Of a stretch of 64,000 nt of DNA, positions 33,634 through 44,242 are shown one piece after another. A program made the translations under genes and the position numbers. Source of the stretch: Streptomyces sp. AC1-42W (GTDB taxonomy: Bacteria > Actinomycetota > Actinomycetes > Streptomycetales > Streptomycetaceae); assembly GCF_003248355.1 (NCBI RefSeq), contig NZ_QKWY01000001.1:62001-126000 (forward strand). Reading direction: 5' to 3'. The first letter of the stretch is position 1. Every line of letters begins with the position of its first letter. Under the pieces are notes generated by a model. The model made no database searches and was not told the origin of the DNA. It saw only the letters and a program-made list of their open reading frames with translations.

Positions 33634-34500
33634 GTGACCACCGTTATCGAACAGTCCGCTCCTGCCGCTCCCCGGCTGATCGCCACGGATCTGGACGGCA
33701 CCCTTCTGCGCGATGACAAGACCGTCTCGGACCGCACGGTCCGGGCCCTTGCCGCCGCCGAGGCAGCGGGGATCGAGGTCTTCTTCGTCACCGGACGCCC
33801 GGCCCGCTGGATGGACGTCGTCAGCGACCACGTCCACGGCCACGGTCTGGCGATCTGCGCCAACGGCGCCGCCGTGGCCGATCTGCACGCGGGCGGACGC
33901 CTGCTGAAGGTGCGGGGCCTGGAGCGGGCGACGGCCCTGGACGTCGTCCACACCCTGCGGGCCGCCGCTCCCGGCACCTCGTTCGCCGTCGAGCTGACCA
34001 CCGGCATCCACTACGAGCCCGCCTACCCGCCCTTCTACCTCGACCCCGGCGCCACCGTCGCGGCCGCCGAGAAGCTGCTGCAGGAGGGGGCCGTGGGCGC
34101 CGGCGCGCCCGTGCTGAAGCTGCTGGCCCGGCACGGCGAACTCGACCCGGACGCGTTCCTCTCCCTGGCCCGTGCGGCTGCCGGGGAACGGGCCACCTTC
34201 ACCCGGTCCAGCCCCACCGCGCTCATCGAGATCAGCGGAGCCGGCGTCTCCAAGGCCAGCACCCTGGAGCTGTGCTGCGCCGAACGCGGCATCGCGGCCG
34301 CCGAGGTCGTGGCCTTCGGCGACATGCCCAACGACGTGGAGATGCTGAGCTGGGCCGGACGTTCGTACGCGATGGGCAACGCCCACCCGGCCGCCCGGGC
34401 GGCGGCCTCCGGCCGTACCGCCACCAACAACGAGGACGGCGTGGCCGTCGTCATCGAACGCATCCTGGCCGAACGCGCGGGGAACCTCACGGAGAGCTGA
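33634..34500 (+). CDS. HAD-superfamily (Cof-type) phosphatase
   Basis: This 288-residue HAD IIB phosphatase has motif [16 protein letters not shown] near residue 17, motif II FVTGRPARW near residue 50, an insertion cap domain in the middle, and GDMPNDVEMLSWAG near residue 230 as motif IV. It is a paralogue of the protein at 2399-3205, with a similar C-terminus ending in EDGVAVVIERIL. Start chosen at GTG 33634, before TTVIEQSAP; no strong Shine-Dalgarno sequence is seen. Substrate unknown. Confidence 0.87.
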   Translation: MTTVIEQSAPAAPRLIATDLDGTLLRDDKTVSDRTVRALAAAEAAGIEVFFVTGRPARWMDVVSDHVHGHGLAICANGAAVADLHAGGRLLKVRGLERATALDVVHTLRAAAPGTSFAVELTTGIHYEPAYPPFYLDPGATVAAAEKLLQEGAVGAGAPVLKLLARHGELDPDAFLSLARAAAGERATFTRSSPTALIEISGAGVSKASTLELCCAERGIAAAEVVAFGDMPNDVEMLSWAGRSYAMGNAHPAARAAASGRTATNNEDGVAVVIERILAERAGNLTES

Positions 34501-34608
34501 GAGCAGTCCGCGGCGACGGAACACGGCCTCCTCGAAGCGGGCCCCTCTGAGCAGAACCCCCTCAGAACACGGCCCCCTCGGACCGGAGCCTCTCTGAGCG
34601 GGGCCTCC

Positions 34609-36366
34609 TCAGAGCGGGGCCTGCCACACCACCGTCGTGCCGCCTCCGTCCTCCCCGATCCCCGGTCCGAACCAGCTGGCCCCGCCCAGCGACTCCGCCC
34701 GCCGGGCCAGATTGCGCAGTCCGCTGCGCCGCCCGCCCTCCGGCATGCCCACCCCGTCGTCGGCGACCGCAAGCCGTACGGCGCCCCGCCCGTCGTCCAG
34801 CGTGACGGTCGCGTCGACGACCACCTCGATACGCGCCGCTCCCGCGTGCCGGAACGCGTTGGACAGCGCCTCCCGCAGCGCCGCGATCAGGTTCTTGCCG
34901 GTCAGCTCGCTGACCAGGGAATCGACCGCCCCGACGAAGCGGTGGGACGGCTTGAAGCCCAGCGGCACGGCCGCCATGTTGATCTCGCGCAGCACCCGCG
35001 TGCGCAGCCCGGACGGCGCCTCGGCCGGCTCCTGCTGGAGCGCGAAGATCGCGGTCCGGATCTCCTGAATGGTCACGTCCAGCTCGTCGACCGCCCGGCC
35101 GACGCCGGTCTGCACCTCCGGCACGTCCGACCGCCGCTGGGCACTCTCCAGCATCATCCCGGTCGCGAACAGCCGCTGGATGACCAGATCGTGCAGGTCA
35201 CGGGCGATCCGGTCGCGGTCCTCGTACACCGCGAGGCGCTCGCGGTCGCGCTGCGCCTCGGCCATCATCAGGGCGAGCGCGGCCTGCGAGGCGAACTGCG
35301 TGGCCAGCGTCCGTTCCGTCTCCGTGAAGGGCCGGGCCCCTCTGGCGCGGGGTGTGGCGAGCGCGCCGAGCACCCGGCCTCCGCTGTGCAGCGGGAGCAG
35401 CATGTTCGGCCCGAAGGGGTCCGCGAGCCGGGTGATCATGCGGGTGTCGGTGGCCGAGTCGTCCACGAAGACCGCCTCACCGCCCAGGAGCATCCCCACC
35501 ACCGGGCTCTGCGCCGGGATGATCACGCCGAGCGAGTCGGTCGGGTCGTCCGCCGACACCGCGACGATCTCCAGGCCGCCGTCCGCAGCGGGCAGCAGCA
35601 CGATCCCCGCCGCTGCCCCCGCGAGGCGGCGGGCCTGCTCGGCGACCACCGTGAGCGCGTCGTCGGCGTCCCCGCCGGACAGGAGGGCGGTCGTCACGGC
35701 CACCGAGCCGTCGATCCACCGCTCGCGCTGCCGGGCGGCCTCGTACAGCCGGGCGTTGCCGATGGCGATCCCGGCCTCCGTCGCCAGAACGCGCACCAGA
35801 TGCAGGTCGTAGTCGCTGAACTCGCCGCCGCCGTCCTTCTCGGCGAGATAGAGATTGCCGAAGATCTCCCCCTGCACCCTGATCGGCACGCCCAGGAAGG
35901 TCCGCATCTCGGGATGGCCCGGCGGAAAGCCGGCGAACCTCGGATCGGTGGTCAGGTCCGCGAGGCGCAGGGGCCGGGGATCGTGGATGAGGGCGCCGAG
36001 CAGACCCCGGTGGCCGTCCGGCCTGTGGCCGATCTCGCGCGCCACCGAGTCGGAAACGCCGTGGGTGACGAAGTCGGAGAGCCCTTCGCCCTCCGCATCC
36101 ACCACGCCGATCGCGGCGTAGCGGGCATGGGCCAGTTCGGCCGCCGTCTCGCAGATCCGGTCGAGCGTGGAGTGCAGTTCGAGGCCGGTGCCCACCGAAC
36201 GCATGGCTTCCAGCAGGCGCGGCACACGGGCGGTCAGCTCGGTGGACAGCCCGCGCAGGCTCCGGGTCACCTCGGCCGTCTCCGCCGCGTCCACCGGTGC
36301 TTCCCCGTGGTCGGGAGGTTCCGCGTGAACGGGGGGCTCCGCGTGGTCGGGCTCCTCCTGTGCCAT
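34609..36366 (-). CDS. GAF-domain sensor histidine kinase (DevS/DosS-like)
   Basis: This 585-residue cytoplasmic kinase has two GAF domains at ~60-205 and ~225-375. A HisKA_3 dimerization helix carries the phosphorylatable His in RDRIARDLHDLVIQRLFATGM near residue 395. A HATPase_c domain has LREALSNAFRHAGA (N box) and VADDGVGMPEGGRRSGLRNLARRAESLGG (G boxes). The layout is that of DevS/DosS and NarL-type kinases, whose GAF domains sense redox, oxygen or NO. It sits 78 bp downstream of the cyd operon on the same strand, which fits a redox role. No partner response regulator is adjacent. Confidence 0.87.
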   Translation of the reverse strand: MAQEEPDHAEPPVHAEPPDHGEAPVDAAETAEVTRSLRGLSTELTARVPRLLEAMRSVGTGLELHSTLDRICETAAELAHARYAAIGVVDAEGEGLSDFVTHGVSDSVAREIGHRPDGHRGLLGALIHDPRPLRLADLTTDPRFAGFPPGHPEMRTFLGVPIRVQGEIFGNLYLAEKDGGGEFSDYDLHLVRVLATEAGIAIGNARLYEAARQRERWIDGSVAVTTALLSGGDADDALTVVAEQARRLAGAAAGIVLLPAADGGLEIVAVSADDPTDSLGVIIPAQSPVVGMLLGGEAVFVDDSATDTRMITRLADPFGPNMLLPLHSGGRVLGALATPRARGARPFTETERTLATQFASQAALALMMAEAQRDRERLAVYEDRDRIARDLHDLVIQRLFATGMMLESAQRRSDVPEVQTGVGRAVDELDVTIQEIRTAIFALQQEPAEAPSGLRTRVLREINMAAVPLGFKPSHRFVGAVDSLVSELTGKNLIAALREALSNAFRHAGAARIEVVVDATVTLDDGRGAVRLAVADDGVGMPEGGRRSGLRNLARRAESLGGASWFGPGIGEDGGGTTVVWQAPL

Positions 36367-36444
36367 ACCCAGAGCGTAATTAGTCCCATTTGGTGAGGAA
36401 AGTCGGAAGCCGGTCCCCAGAAGACTTACGGAGGCCGGCCTCGC

Positions 36445-39400
36445 TCAGGAGCACGCGCCGATGGCCATGCCCGGCGCCCCAGTGCTCTCGCGTTCCCGCG
36501 CCAGCATGCGGCGCAGCGGTCCGTCCACCGCCGCCAGCACGTCGTACGGGCCCCGCTGCGCGATCGCGCCCTCCTCCAGGACCACGACCTCGTCCACCGC
36601 TTCGAGACCGGCGAGGCGGTGGGTGATCAGGACCGTCGTACGCCCCGCCGTCGCCGCCAGCAGGTCCGCCGTCAGGGCGTCCGCGGTGGGCAGGTCGAGG
36701 TGCTCGGCGGGCTCGTCCAGCACGAGGACCGGGAAGTCGGCGAGCAGGGCCCTGGCCAGGGCGAGCCGCTGGCGCTGTCCCCCGGAGAGGCGGGCGCCGT
36801 GCTCGCCGACGAGGGTGTCCAGCCCCTCCGGCAGCGCGTCCGCCCAGTCGAGCAGGCAGGCCCCGGCCAGGGCGCTGCGGAGTTCCGGTTCGGTGGCGCC
36901 GGGGCGGGCGAGCCGCAGGTTCTCCCGGAGCGAGCTGTCGAAGATGTGGGCGTCCTGGGCGCACAGCCCGACGAACCGCCGGACGGTGTCCCCGTCCAGC
37001 GCCGAGGCATCCACCCCGCCGATCCGGTAGCTGCCCGCGCCTGCGTCGAGGAAGCGCAGGAGCACCATGGCCAGGGTCGTCTTGCCGGACCCGGAAGGCC
37101 CCACGACGGCGATGCGGCGGCCCGCGTCCAGCCGGAGATCGACCCCGGTGAGCGCATCGCGGGCGGTGCCGGGGTAGCGGGCGGCGAGCCCGCGGACCTC
37201 CAGCGGGAAGGGGCTGTCCGGCGCCGGCACCGGAGTCTCCGGCTCCCGTACAGGCACGGGGGCGTCCAGCACCTCGTACACGCGCTCCGCGCTCCGCCTG
37301 ACCCGCTGCCGGTACTGGGCAGCGAGCGGCAGACCGGTCACGGCCTCGAATGCGGCCAGTGGGGTGAGGACGACGGCCGCGAGTTCCACGCCGGCCAGCC
37401 GGCCGTCCGCCACCGCGGGCAGGGCGACCAGGGCGGCGGCGGCCACGGTGAGGCCCGAGACCAGGGCGATGAGTCCGCCGCCGAGCGCGGTCGCCGTCGC
37501 CGCGCGGGAGGCGATCCGGGTGAGGACGGCGTCGGCGGCGCGGGTCCTGGCCGTGCGGCCCGGCAGAGCGCCCGCTACGGTCAGCTCGGCCGTTCCGCCC
37601 AGCAGATCGGTGATCCGGGTGGCCAGGTCGGCGCGCGCGGGCGCCAGCAGCCGTTCCACCCGGCGGGCACAGGCGCCGCTGAGCAGGGGAACCCCGACGC
37701 CCGCCAGGAGCAGCCCCACGGCCAGGACGACGCCCGCCTCGGGAAGCAGCCAGCCGGTGAAGCCCACGGTCGCGGCGCCCACGAGGACGGCGGTGCCGGC
37801 GGGCAGCAGCCACCGCAGCCAGTAGTCCTGCAGCGCGTCCACGTCCGCGACCAGCCGCGAGAGCAGGTCCCCGCGCCGGGCGCCGCGCAGACCGCCCGGC
37901 GCGATGCGTTCCAGGCTGCGGTACACGGCGACGCGGAGTTCGGCGAGCATGCGCAGGACCGCGTCGTGCGAGACGAGGCGTTCGGCGTAGCGGAAGACCG
38001 CCCGGCCGATCCCGAAGGCACGGGTCGCCGTCACCGCGACCATCAGATAAAGGACGGGCGGCTGTTCGGAGGCGCGGGAGATCAGCCAGCCGGAGACCGC
38101 CATCAGCCCGACCGCCGACCCCAGGGCGAGGCTCCCCAGCAGCAGGGCGAGCCCGAACCGGCCGCGGCGGGCACCCGCCGCCTCCCGGACCCGTGTCAGC
38201 ACGTGCCGCCGGGCGGCGTCCGGTGCCGGGGCCCCGGGAGCGGGCGCCGGCTCCTCGTACGCCTCCGATACGGGCTCCGGCTCGACGGCGGCGAGATCGC
38301 CGGGCGCGTTCACGGGGCGGGGGACGGTCGTCGGTGCCGGTTCGGGCGCCGGGGCGGTCAGGGTCACCACCCGGTCCGCCACCGACAGCAGCGCCGGCCG
38401 GTGCACCACCAGGAGAACGGTCCGGCCCTCGGCCAGCCTCCGTACGGCCTCGACGATGCCCGCTTCCGTCTCGCCGTCCAGGCTCGCGGTCGGCTCGTCG
38501 AGCAGCAGCACCGGCCGGTCCGCCAGGAAGGCGCGGGCGAGCGCGATCCGCTGGCGCTGGCCTGCCGAGAGCCCGGCGCCGTCCTCACCGAGCAGGGTGC
38601 GGTCGCCGTCCGGCAGCCCCCGTACGAAGTCGTACGCCCCCGCGGCACGCAGCGCGGCCGTCACCGCGCTGTCGTCGGCGGCCGGACGGGCGAGCCTGAC
38701 GTTCTCCGCGATGGTGCCCGCGAAGAGGTGCGGGCGCTGCGGCACCCAGGCGATGTGCTCCCGCCAGCGTTCGAGGGACACCTCCGCGAGGTCGGTGCCG
38801 CCGATGCGGACCCGGCCCTCGTCGGGCGCGGTGAACCCCAGCACCGCGTTCAGCAGAGTGGTCTTGCCGACCCCGCTGGGGCCGACCAGGGCGACCGTCT
38901 CCCCCTCCTCGACGGTCAGCGTGGTGGGGGCGAGCGACGGTACGGAGCGGCCCTCGTGCCGGACGGTCAGCCCGTCCAGCTCCAGCCGCAGCGAGCCGGG
39001 GACCTCCCCCGTACCGCCCGCGCGGGGCTCCGTCTCCAGGACGGCGAAGACCTCCTCGGCCGCCGAAAGCCCCTCGGCGGCGGCGTGGAACTGCGCTCCC
39101 ACCTGACGGATGGGCAGATAGGCCTCGGGGGCCAGGATCAGAACCAGCAGGCCGGTGTAGAGGTCGAGTTCGCCGTGCACCAGTCGCATCCCGATGGTGA
39201 CAGCGACGAGGGCCACCGAGAGCGTGGCGAGGAGTTCCAGGGCGAAGGACGAGAGGAAGGCGATCCGCAGGGTGCGCAGGGTGGCCTGCCGGTACTGCGA
39301 GGTGATCCTGCGGATGGACTCGGCCTGAGCCTTGGCGCGGCCGAACACCTTCAGTGTCGGCAGCCCGGCCACCACATCGAGGAAGTGGCCGGAGAGCCGG

Positions 39401-39990
39401 GAGAGCAGCCGCCACTGACGGTCCATGCGCGACTGGGTCGCCCAGCCGATCAGGATCATGAACAGCGGAATGAGCGGCAGGGTGACGACGATGATCGCCG
39501 CCGACACCCAGTCCTCGGTCACGATCCTGGCGAGCACCGCCACCGGCACGACCACCGCGAGCCCGAGCTGCGGCAGATAGCGCGAGAAGTAGTCGTCGAG
39601 CGCGTCGATCCCCCGCGTGGCCAGCGTCACCAGTGAGCCGGTGCGCTGCCCGCTCAGCCAGTCCGGCCCCAGCTCGGCCGCCCGGTCCAGCAGCCGCCCG
39701 CGCAGTTCGGACTTGACCGACGCACCGGCGCGGTGGGCGGCCAGCTCGGTGAGCCAGGCGACCAGGGCCCGCCCGAGCGCGACCGCCGCGAGCAGAAGGA
39801 GTGGGGTGCGCAGCTCACCGGCCGTCAGCCCCTTCTCGAAACCGCCCACCACGATCTCGGCGACGAGCATGGCCTGACCGATGACCAGCGCCGCCCCGGC
39901 GATGCCGAGGACCACCACCGCCACCATGAACAGGCGCGTGGCGCGGGCATGACGGAGCAGACGCGGGTCGATCGGTTTCACGTGAAACAC
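36445..39990 (-). CDS. cydDC: Fused CydD-CydC thiol/heme-assembly ABC exporter
   Basis: This 1181-residue single polypeptide joins the two half-transporters needed to assemble cytochrome bd. The CydD half (1-~570) has a six-helix membrane domain, Walker A GPSGVGKTT, signature LSAGQRQRIALA and Walker B VLLLDEPTASLD. A Pro/Ala/Glu linker follows. The CydC half (from ~600) has Walker A GPSGSGKTT, LSGGQRQRLALA and VLVLDEPAEHLD. The fused form is usual in Streptomyces. A parS palindrome is encoded within the first codons (MFHVKP). It lies 36 bp after cydB in the operon. Confidence 0.95.
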   Translation of the reverse strand: MFHVKPIDPRLLRHARATRLFMVAVVVLGIAGAALVIGQAMLVAEIVVGGFEKGLTAGELRTPLLLLAAVALGRALVAWLTELAAHRAGASVKSELRGRLLDRAAELGPDWLSGQRTGSLVTLATRGIDALDDYFSRYLPQLGLAVVVPVAVLARIVTEDWVSAAIIVVTLPLIPLFMILIGWATQSRMDRQWRLLSRLSGHFLDVVAGLPTLKVFGRAKAQAESIRRITSQYRQATLRTLRIAFLSSFALELLATLSVALVAVTIGMRLVHGELDLYTGLLVLILAPEAYLPIRQVGAQFHAAAEGLSAAEEVFAVLETEPRAGGTGEVPGSLRLELDGLTVRHEGRSVPSLAPTTLTVEEGETVALVGPSGVGKTTLLNAVLGFTAPDEGRVRIGGTDLAEVSLERWREHIAWVPQRPHLFAGTIAENVRLARPAADDSAVTAALRAAGAYDFVRGLPDGDRTLLGEDGAGLSAGQRQRIALARAFLADRPVLLLDEPTASLDGETEAGIVEAVRRLAEGRTVLLVVHRPALLSVADRVVTLTAPAPEPAPTTVPRPVNAPGDLAAVEPEPVSEAYEEPAPAPGAPAPDAARRHVLTRVREAAGARRGRFGLALLLGSLALGSAVGLMAVSGWLISRASEQPPVLYLMVAVTATRAFGIGRAVFRYAERLVSHDAVLRMLAELRVAVYRSLERIAPGGLRGARRGDLLSRLVADVDALQDYWLRWLLPAGTAVLVGAATVGFTGWLLPEAGVVLAVGLLLAGVGVPLLSGACARRVERLLAPARADLATRITDLLGGTAELTVAGALPGRTARTRAADAVLTRIASRAATATALGGGLIALVSGLTVAAAALVALPAVADGRLAGVELAAVVLTPLAAFEAVTGLPLAAQYRQRVRRSAERVYEVLDAPVPVREPETPVPAPDSPFPLEVRGLAARYPGTARDALTGVDLRLDAGRRIAVVGPSGSGKTTLAMVLLRFLDAGAGSYRIGGVDASALDGDTVRRFVGLCAQDAHIFDSSLRENLRLARPGATEPELRSALAGACLLDWADALPEGLDTLVGEHGARLSGGQRQRLALARALLADFPVLVLDEPAEHLDLPTADALTADLLAATAGRTTVLITHRLAGLEAVDEVVVLEEGAIAQRGPYDVLAAVDGPLRRMLARERESTGAPGMAIGACS
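39975..39988. other. parS site 1 (perfect)
   Basis: GTTTCACGTGAAAC is the exact Streptomyces parS palindrome to which ParB binds for chromosome segregation. It lies inside the first codons of cydDC on the minus strand. Confidence 0.92.
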
Positions 39991-40026
39991 CCCATGCGGC
40001 TCGGCGCGGTCAGGACGTGCATGGCG

Positions 40027-41028
<1,002 letters not shown>

Positions 41029-41044
41029 TACTCGGCTCCCGCTC

Positions 41045-42553
41045 TCAGTAGGAGAAGGCCATGGGCCGGTCGGCGTCGGCGTGATCGCCGCCGATCCGGG
41101 TGGGCGGGTTGAGGTCGTCCTCCGTCAGCTCCGGCGGGCCGGCCTTGATGTACTTCAGGAGGAGCTTGACCTCGATCACGGCGAGCACCGCGTACAGCAC
41201 GGTGAAGACGATCAGCGAGGTGAGCACCTCGGCCTGCGAGACACCGGGGGAGACCGCGTCACGGGTCCGGAGCACTCCGTAGACCACCCAGGGCTGGCGG
41301 CCCATCTCGGTGAAGATCCAGCCCCAGGAGTTGGCGATCAGCGGGAAGAGCAGGGTCCACAGGGCGACGATCCAGTAGCACCGGGCCAGACGCGGGCTGA
41401 GGGCCTTGTTCTTGAAGAGGACCAGATGCGGCACCTCGTCCTCACCCGTGCGCATCGCCTCGGGCAGCATGAACTTCTTCCGGGTGAGCCACAGTCCGAG
41501 GATGCCGAGGCCGAAGGAGGCCATCCCGAAGCCGATCATCCACCGGAAGCTCCAGAAGGCGACGGGGATGTTGGGCCGGTAGTCGCCGGGCCCGAAGCGC
41601 TCCTGCTCCGCCTTGTTGATGTCGTTGATGCCGGGGACGTACGAGTCGAACTCGTCGTCGGCGAGGAAGGACAGGACGCCGGGGATGGAGATCTCCACGG
41701 AGTTGTGGCCCTTGCTCACGTCTCCGTAGGCGAAGATCGAGAAGGGTGCCGAGTTCTGGCCGTCCCACAGGGCCTCGGCCGCGGCCATCTTCATCGGCTG
41801 CTGCTTGAACATCACCTTGCCGAGCTGGTCGCCGCTGACGGCTGTCAGGAGGCCGGAGATCACCACGGTGATCAGGCCCAGGCGCAGCGAGGTCCGCATC
41901 ACCGGGATGTGCTTCTTGCGGGCCAGGTGGAAGGCCGCGATGCCCACCATGAAGGCCCCGCCGACCAGGAAGGCGGCGGTGATGGTGTGGAAGAACTGGG
42001 CGAGCGCGGTGTTCTGGGTGAGGACCTGCCAGAAGTCCGTGAGTTCGGCGCGGCCGCGTTCCTCGTTGATGCGGTAGCCGACCGGGTGCTGCATCCAGGA
42101 GTTGGCCGCCAGGATGAAGTAGGCGGAGAGCACGGTGCCGAGCGACACCATCCAGATGCAGGCGAGGTGGATCTTCTTGGGGAGCTTGTCCCAGCCGAAG
42201 ATCCACAGCCCGATGAAGGTGGACTCGAAGAAGAACGCGATCAGGGCCTCGAAGGCGAGCGGCGCCCCGAAGATGTCACCGACGAACCGCGAGTAGTCGG
42301 ACCAGTTCATGCCGAACTGGAACTCCTGGACGATGCCGGTGACGACACCCATGGCGATGTTGATCAGGAAGAGTTTTCCCCAGAACTTGGTCGCCCGGAG
42401 GTACTTCTCCTTGTTCGTCCGCACCCAGGCGGTCTGCAGGCCGGCGGTGAGCGCCGCGAGAGAGATCGTCAGAGGAACGAAGAGGAAGTGGTAGACGGTC
42501 GTCGTACCGAACTGCCATCGCGCCAGGGTCTCCGGCGCCAGAGCTAGCTCCAC
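41045..42553 (-). CDS. cydA: Cytochrome bd oxidase subunit I
   Basis: This 502-residue protein of about nine membrane helices binds hemes b558, b595 and d. Early segment RWQFGTTTVYHFLFVPLTI contains the His ligand region. GRQPWVVYGVLRTRDAVSP near residue 415 is the conserved CydA C-terminal motif, and the quinol-binding Q-loop lies in between. The GTG start at 42553 has AAGGAG upstream. It heads cydA-cydB-cydDC and is probably repressed by Rex at high NAD+/NADH through the operator at 42638-42653. Confidence 0.96.
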   Translation of the reverse strand: MELALAPETLARWQFGTTTVYHFLFVPLTISLAALTAGLQTAWVRTNKEKYLRATKFWGKLFLINIAMGVVTGIVQEFQFGMNWSDYSRFVGDIFGAPLAFEALIAFFFESTFIGLWIFGWDKLPKKIHLACIWMVSLGTVLSAYFILAANSWMQHPVGYRINEERGRAELTDFWQVLTQNTALAQFFHTITAAFLVGGAFMVGIAAFHLARKKHIPVMRTSLRLGLITVVISGLLTAVSGDQLGKVMFKQQPMKMAAAEALWDGQNSAPFSIFAYGDVSKGHNSVEISIPGVLSFLADDEFDSYVPGINDINKAEQERFGPGDYRPNIPVAFWSFRWMIGFGMASFGLGILGLWLTRKKFMLPEAMRTGEDEVPHLVLFKNKALSPRLARCYWIVALWTLLFPLIANSWGWIFTEMGRQPWVVYGVLRTRDAVSPGVSQAEVLTSLIVFTVLYAVLAVIEVKLLLKYIKAGPPELTEDDLNPPTRIGGDHADADRPMAFSY

Positions 42554-42637
42554 GTCGACTTCTCCTTACGTCACCGCCGGAGCACCGGCGATTTGTCCGC
42601 GAAATCCAACGGATCACGGGAGGAAGCAGGACACGCT

Positions 42638-42653
42638 TGTGAACGCGTTCACA
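42638..42653. promoter_or_regulatory. Rex operator upstream of cydA
   Basis: TGTGAACGCGTTCACA is a perfect match to the S. coelicolor Rex consensus TGTGAACNNNTTCACA. It lies 85 bp upstream of the cydA start, the known place of the Rex operator in Streptomyces. A partial second half-site (TTCACAAG) follows at 42655-42662. Confidence 0.93.
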
Positions 42654-42736
42654 TTCACAAGCAATTATGGCGCACACGCTTTCGGACCCCGCATCCGGGG
42701 GTCCCCTGTCACCTACCGGCCCATACCGGGCATACG

Positions 42737-42770
42737 AAAAGGCCCCGCACCTCTCGCGAGATACGGGGCC
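42737..42770 (-). terminator. Terminator after hisC
   Basis: GGCCCCG and CGGGGCC (42741-42747, 42764-42770) with an inner CTCGCGAG stem are followed on the minus strand by CCTTTTCG. They separate hisC from the cyd promoter. Confidence 0.75.
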
Positions 42771-42791
42771 CCGACCGCCGGGCGGTGCCGG

Positions 42792-43871
42792 CTACAGCTC
42801 CCTGCGGTACTCCTCCGCCACCTTCAGGAACAGGTCATTCGCCTCGTCCTCGCCGATGGTGACGCGCACGCCCTCACCCGCGAACGGCCGGACCACCACG
42901 CCGGCCTTCTCGCAGGCGGCCGCGAAGTCCAGCGTGCGCTCGCCCAGCCGCAGCCAGACGAAGTTCGCCTGGGAGTCGGGCACCGTCCAGCCCTGTCCCA
43001 GCAGCGCCTGCGACACCCGGTCCCGCTCGCACACCAGCGACCCCACCCGGCCGAGCAGCTCGTCCTCGGCCCGCAGCGAGGCCACCGCCGCGTCCTGGGC
43101 GAGCTGGCTGACACCGAACGGCACCGCCGTCTTGCGCAGCGCCGCCGCCACCGGCTCATGGGCCACCGCGAAGCCGACCCGCAGCCCGGCCAGGCCGTAC
43201 GCCTTGGAGAAGGTCCGCAGCACCGCCACGTTCGGGCGGTCGCGGTAGATCTCGATGCCGTCCGGGACCTCGGTGTCGCGGATGAACTCCCGGTACGCCT
43301 CGTCCAGCACCACGAGCACATCGCCCGGCACCCGGTCGAGGAACCGTTCCAGCTCGGCCCTGCGCACGACGGTGCCGGTCGGGTTGTTCGGGTTGCAGAC
43401 GAAGATCAGCCGCGTCCGGTCCGTGATCGCGTCCGCCATCGCGTCCAGATCGTGCACATCGCCGTCCGTCAGCGGCACCTTCACCGAGGTCGCGCCGCTG
43501 ACCTGCGTGATGATCGGGTACGCCTCGAAGGAGCGCCAGGCGTAGATCACCTCGTCGCCCGGCCCCGAGGTCGCCTGGAGCAGCTGCTGGGCCACGCCGA
43601 CCGAACCGGTACCCGTGGCCAGGTGCGAGACGGGCACGCCGAAGCGGTTCGCCAGCTCGTTCATCAGGCCCGTGCAGGCCATGTCCGGGTAGCGGTTGAA
43701 ATTCGCCGCGGCGGCGAGCGCGCTCTCCATCACCCCCGGCAGCGGCGGATACGGGTTCTCGTTGGAGGACAGCTTGAAAGAGGCCGGTCCGTCCGCCGAC
43801 GCCGGTTTGCCCGGCACATACGCGGGAACGCCGTCCAGCTCGGCACGCAACTTGGGGCTCGTCTCGCTCAC
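42792..43871 (-). CDS. hisC: Histidinol-phosphate aminotransferase (hisC-like)
   Basis: This 359-residue class I/II PLP aminotransferase has [13 protein letters not shown] near residue 38 and the PLP Lys in [15 protein letters not shown] near residue 222. [13 protein letters not shown] and LDEAYREFI contain the Asn and Asp-Tyr that bind the cofactor. It would convert imidazole-acetol phosphate to histidinol phosphate, although a phenylalanine/aromatic aminotransferase role is common for second copies outside the his operon. GTG 43871 follows GAGGAGG by 7-8 bases; codons before it lack support. Confidence 0.87.
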   Translation of the reverse strand: MSETSPKLRAELDGVPAYVPGKPASADGPASFKLSSNENPYPPLPGVMESALAAAANFNRYPDMACTGLMNELANRFGVPVSHLATGTGSVGVAQQLLQATSGPGDEVIYAWRSFEAYPIITQVSGATSVKVPLTDGDVHDLDAMADAITDRTRLIFVCNPNNPTGTVVRRAELERFLDRVPGDVLVVLDEAYREFIRDTEVPDGIEIYRDRPNVAVLRTFSKAYGLAGLRVGFAVAHEPVAAALRKTAVPFGVSQLAQDAAVASLRAEDELLGRVGSLVCERDRVSQALLGQGWTVPDSQANFVWLRLGERTLDFAAACEKAGVVVRPFAGEGVRVTIGEDEANDLFLKVAEEYRREL

Positions 43872-44242
43872 CGCAGATCCTCCTCGGCCATCCGTACACA
43901 TCAATACTGCTCACCTTATGAGGATTGGGCGCCGCTGCGAACGGGTGAACAGTGGATTCGTCCGGTGGACCCCGGAATGAGGGGGAGCGCGCCCGGTCGT
44001 GGCGTGCGCCGGTGGCTCACTCCGTGGCGCGCGTCCCTCGAAGAGGTGAGTTGAGACCTCTTCGAGACCTCGCCCCGACGCCAGGCCCATCCGGCCACAC
44101 GCTTGACACATGACGGTAAACCGGCTCAACACCCTTGATTAACAAGGCGATTGATGCCTGATGATCATGCAGAAACGTGCCTGTCAACGTCCGCATATGC
44201 GACCAGATCAACCCCCCTGCAGCGCCCTACTATCGGCACGCC
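43872..44242. promoter_or_regulatory. Divergent promoter region between hisC and the LacI regulator
   Basis: This 371-bp stretch has no supported gene. It includes TTGACA at 44103-44108, an A/T-rich tract CTTGATTAACAAGGCG near 44134, and TACTAT (44229-44234) about 8 bases before the LacI-type ATG, fitting a leaderless promoter. A direct repeat of CTCTTCGAGACCTC-like sequence near 44057 could be an operator. Confidence 0.45.
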
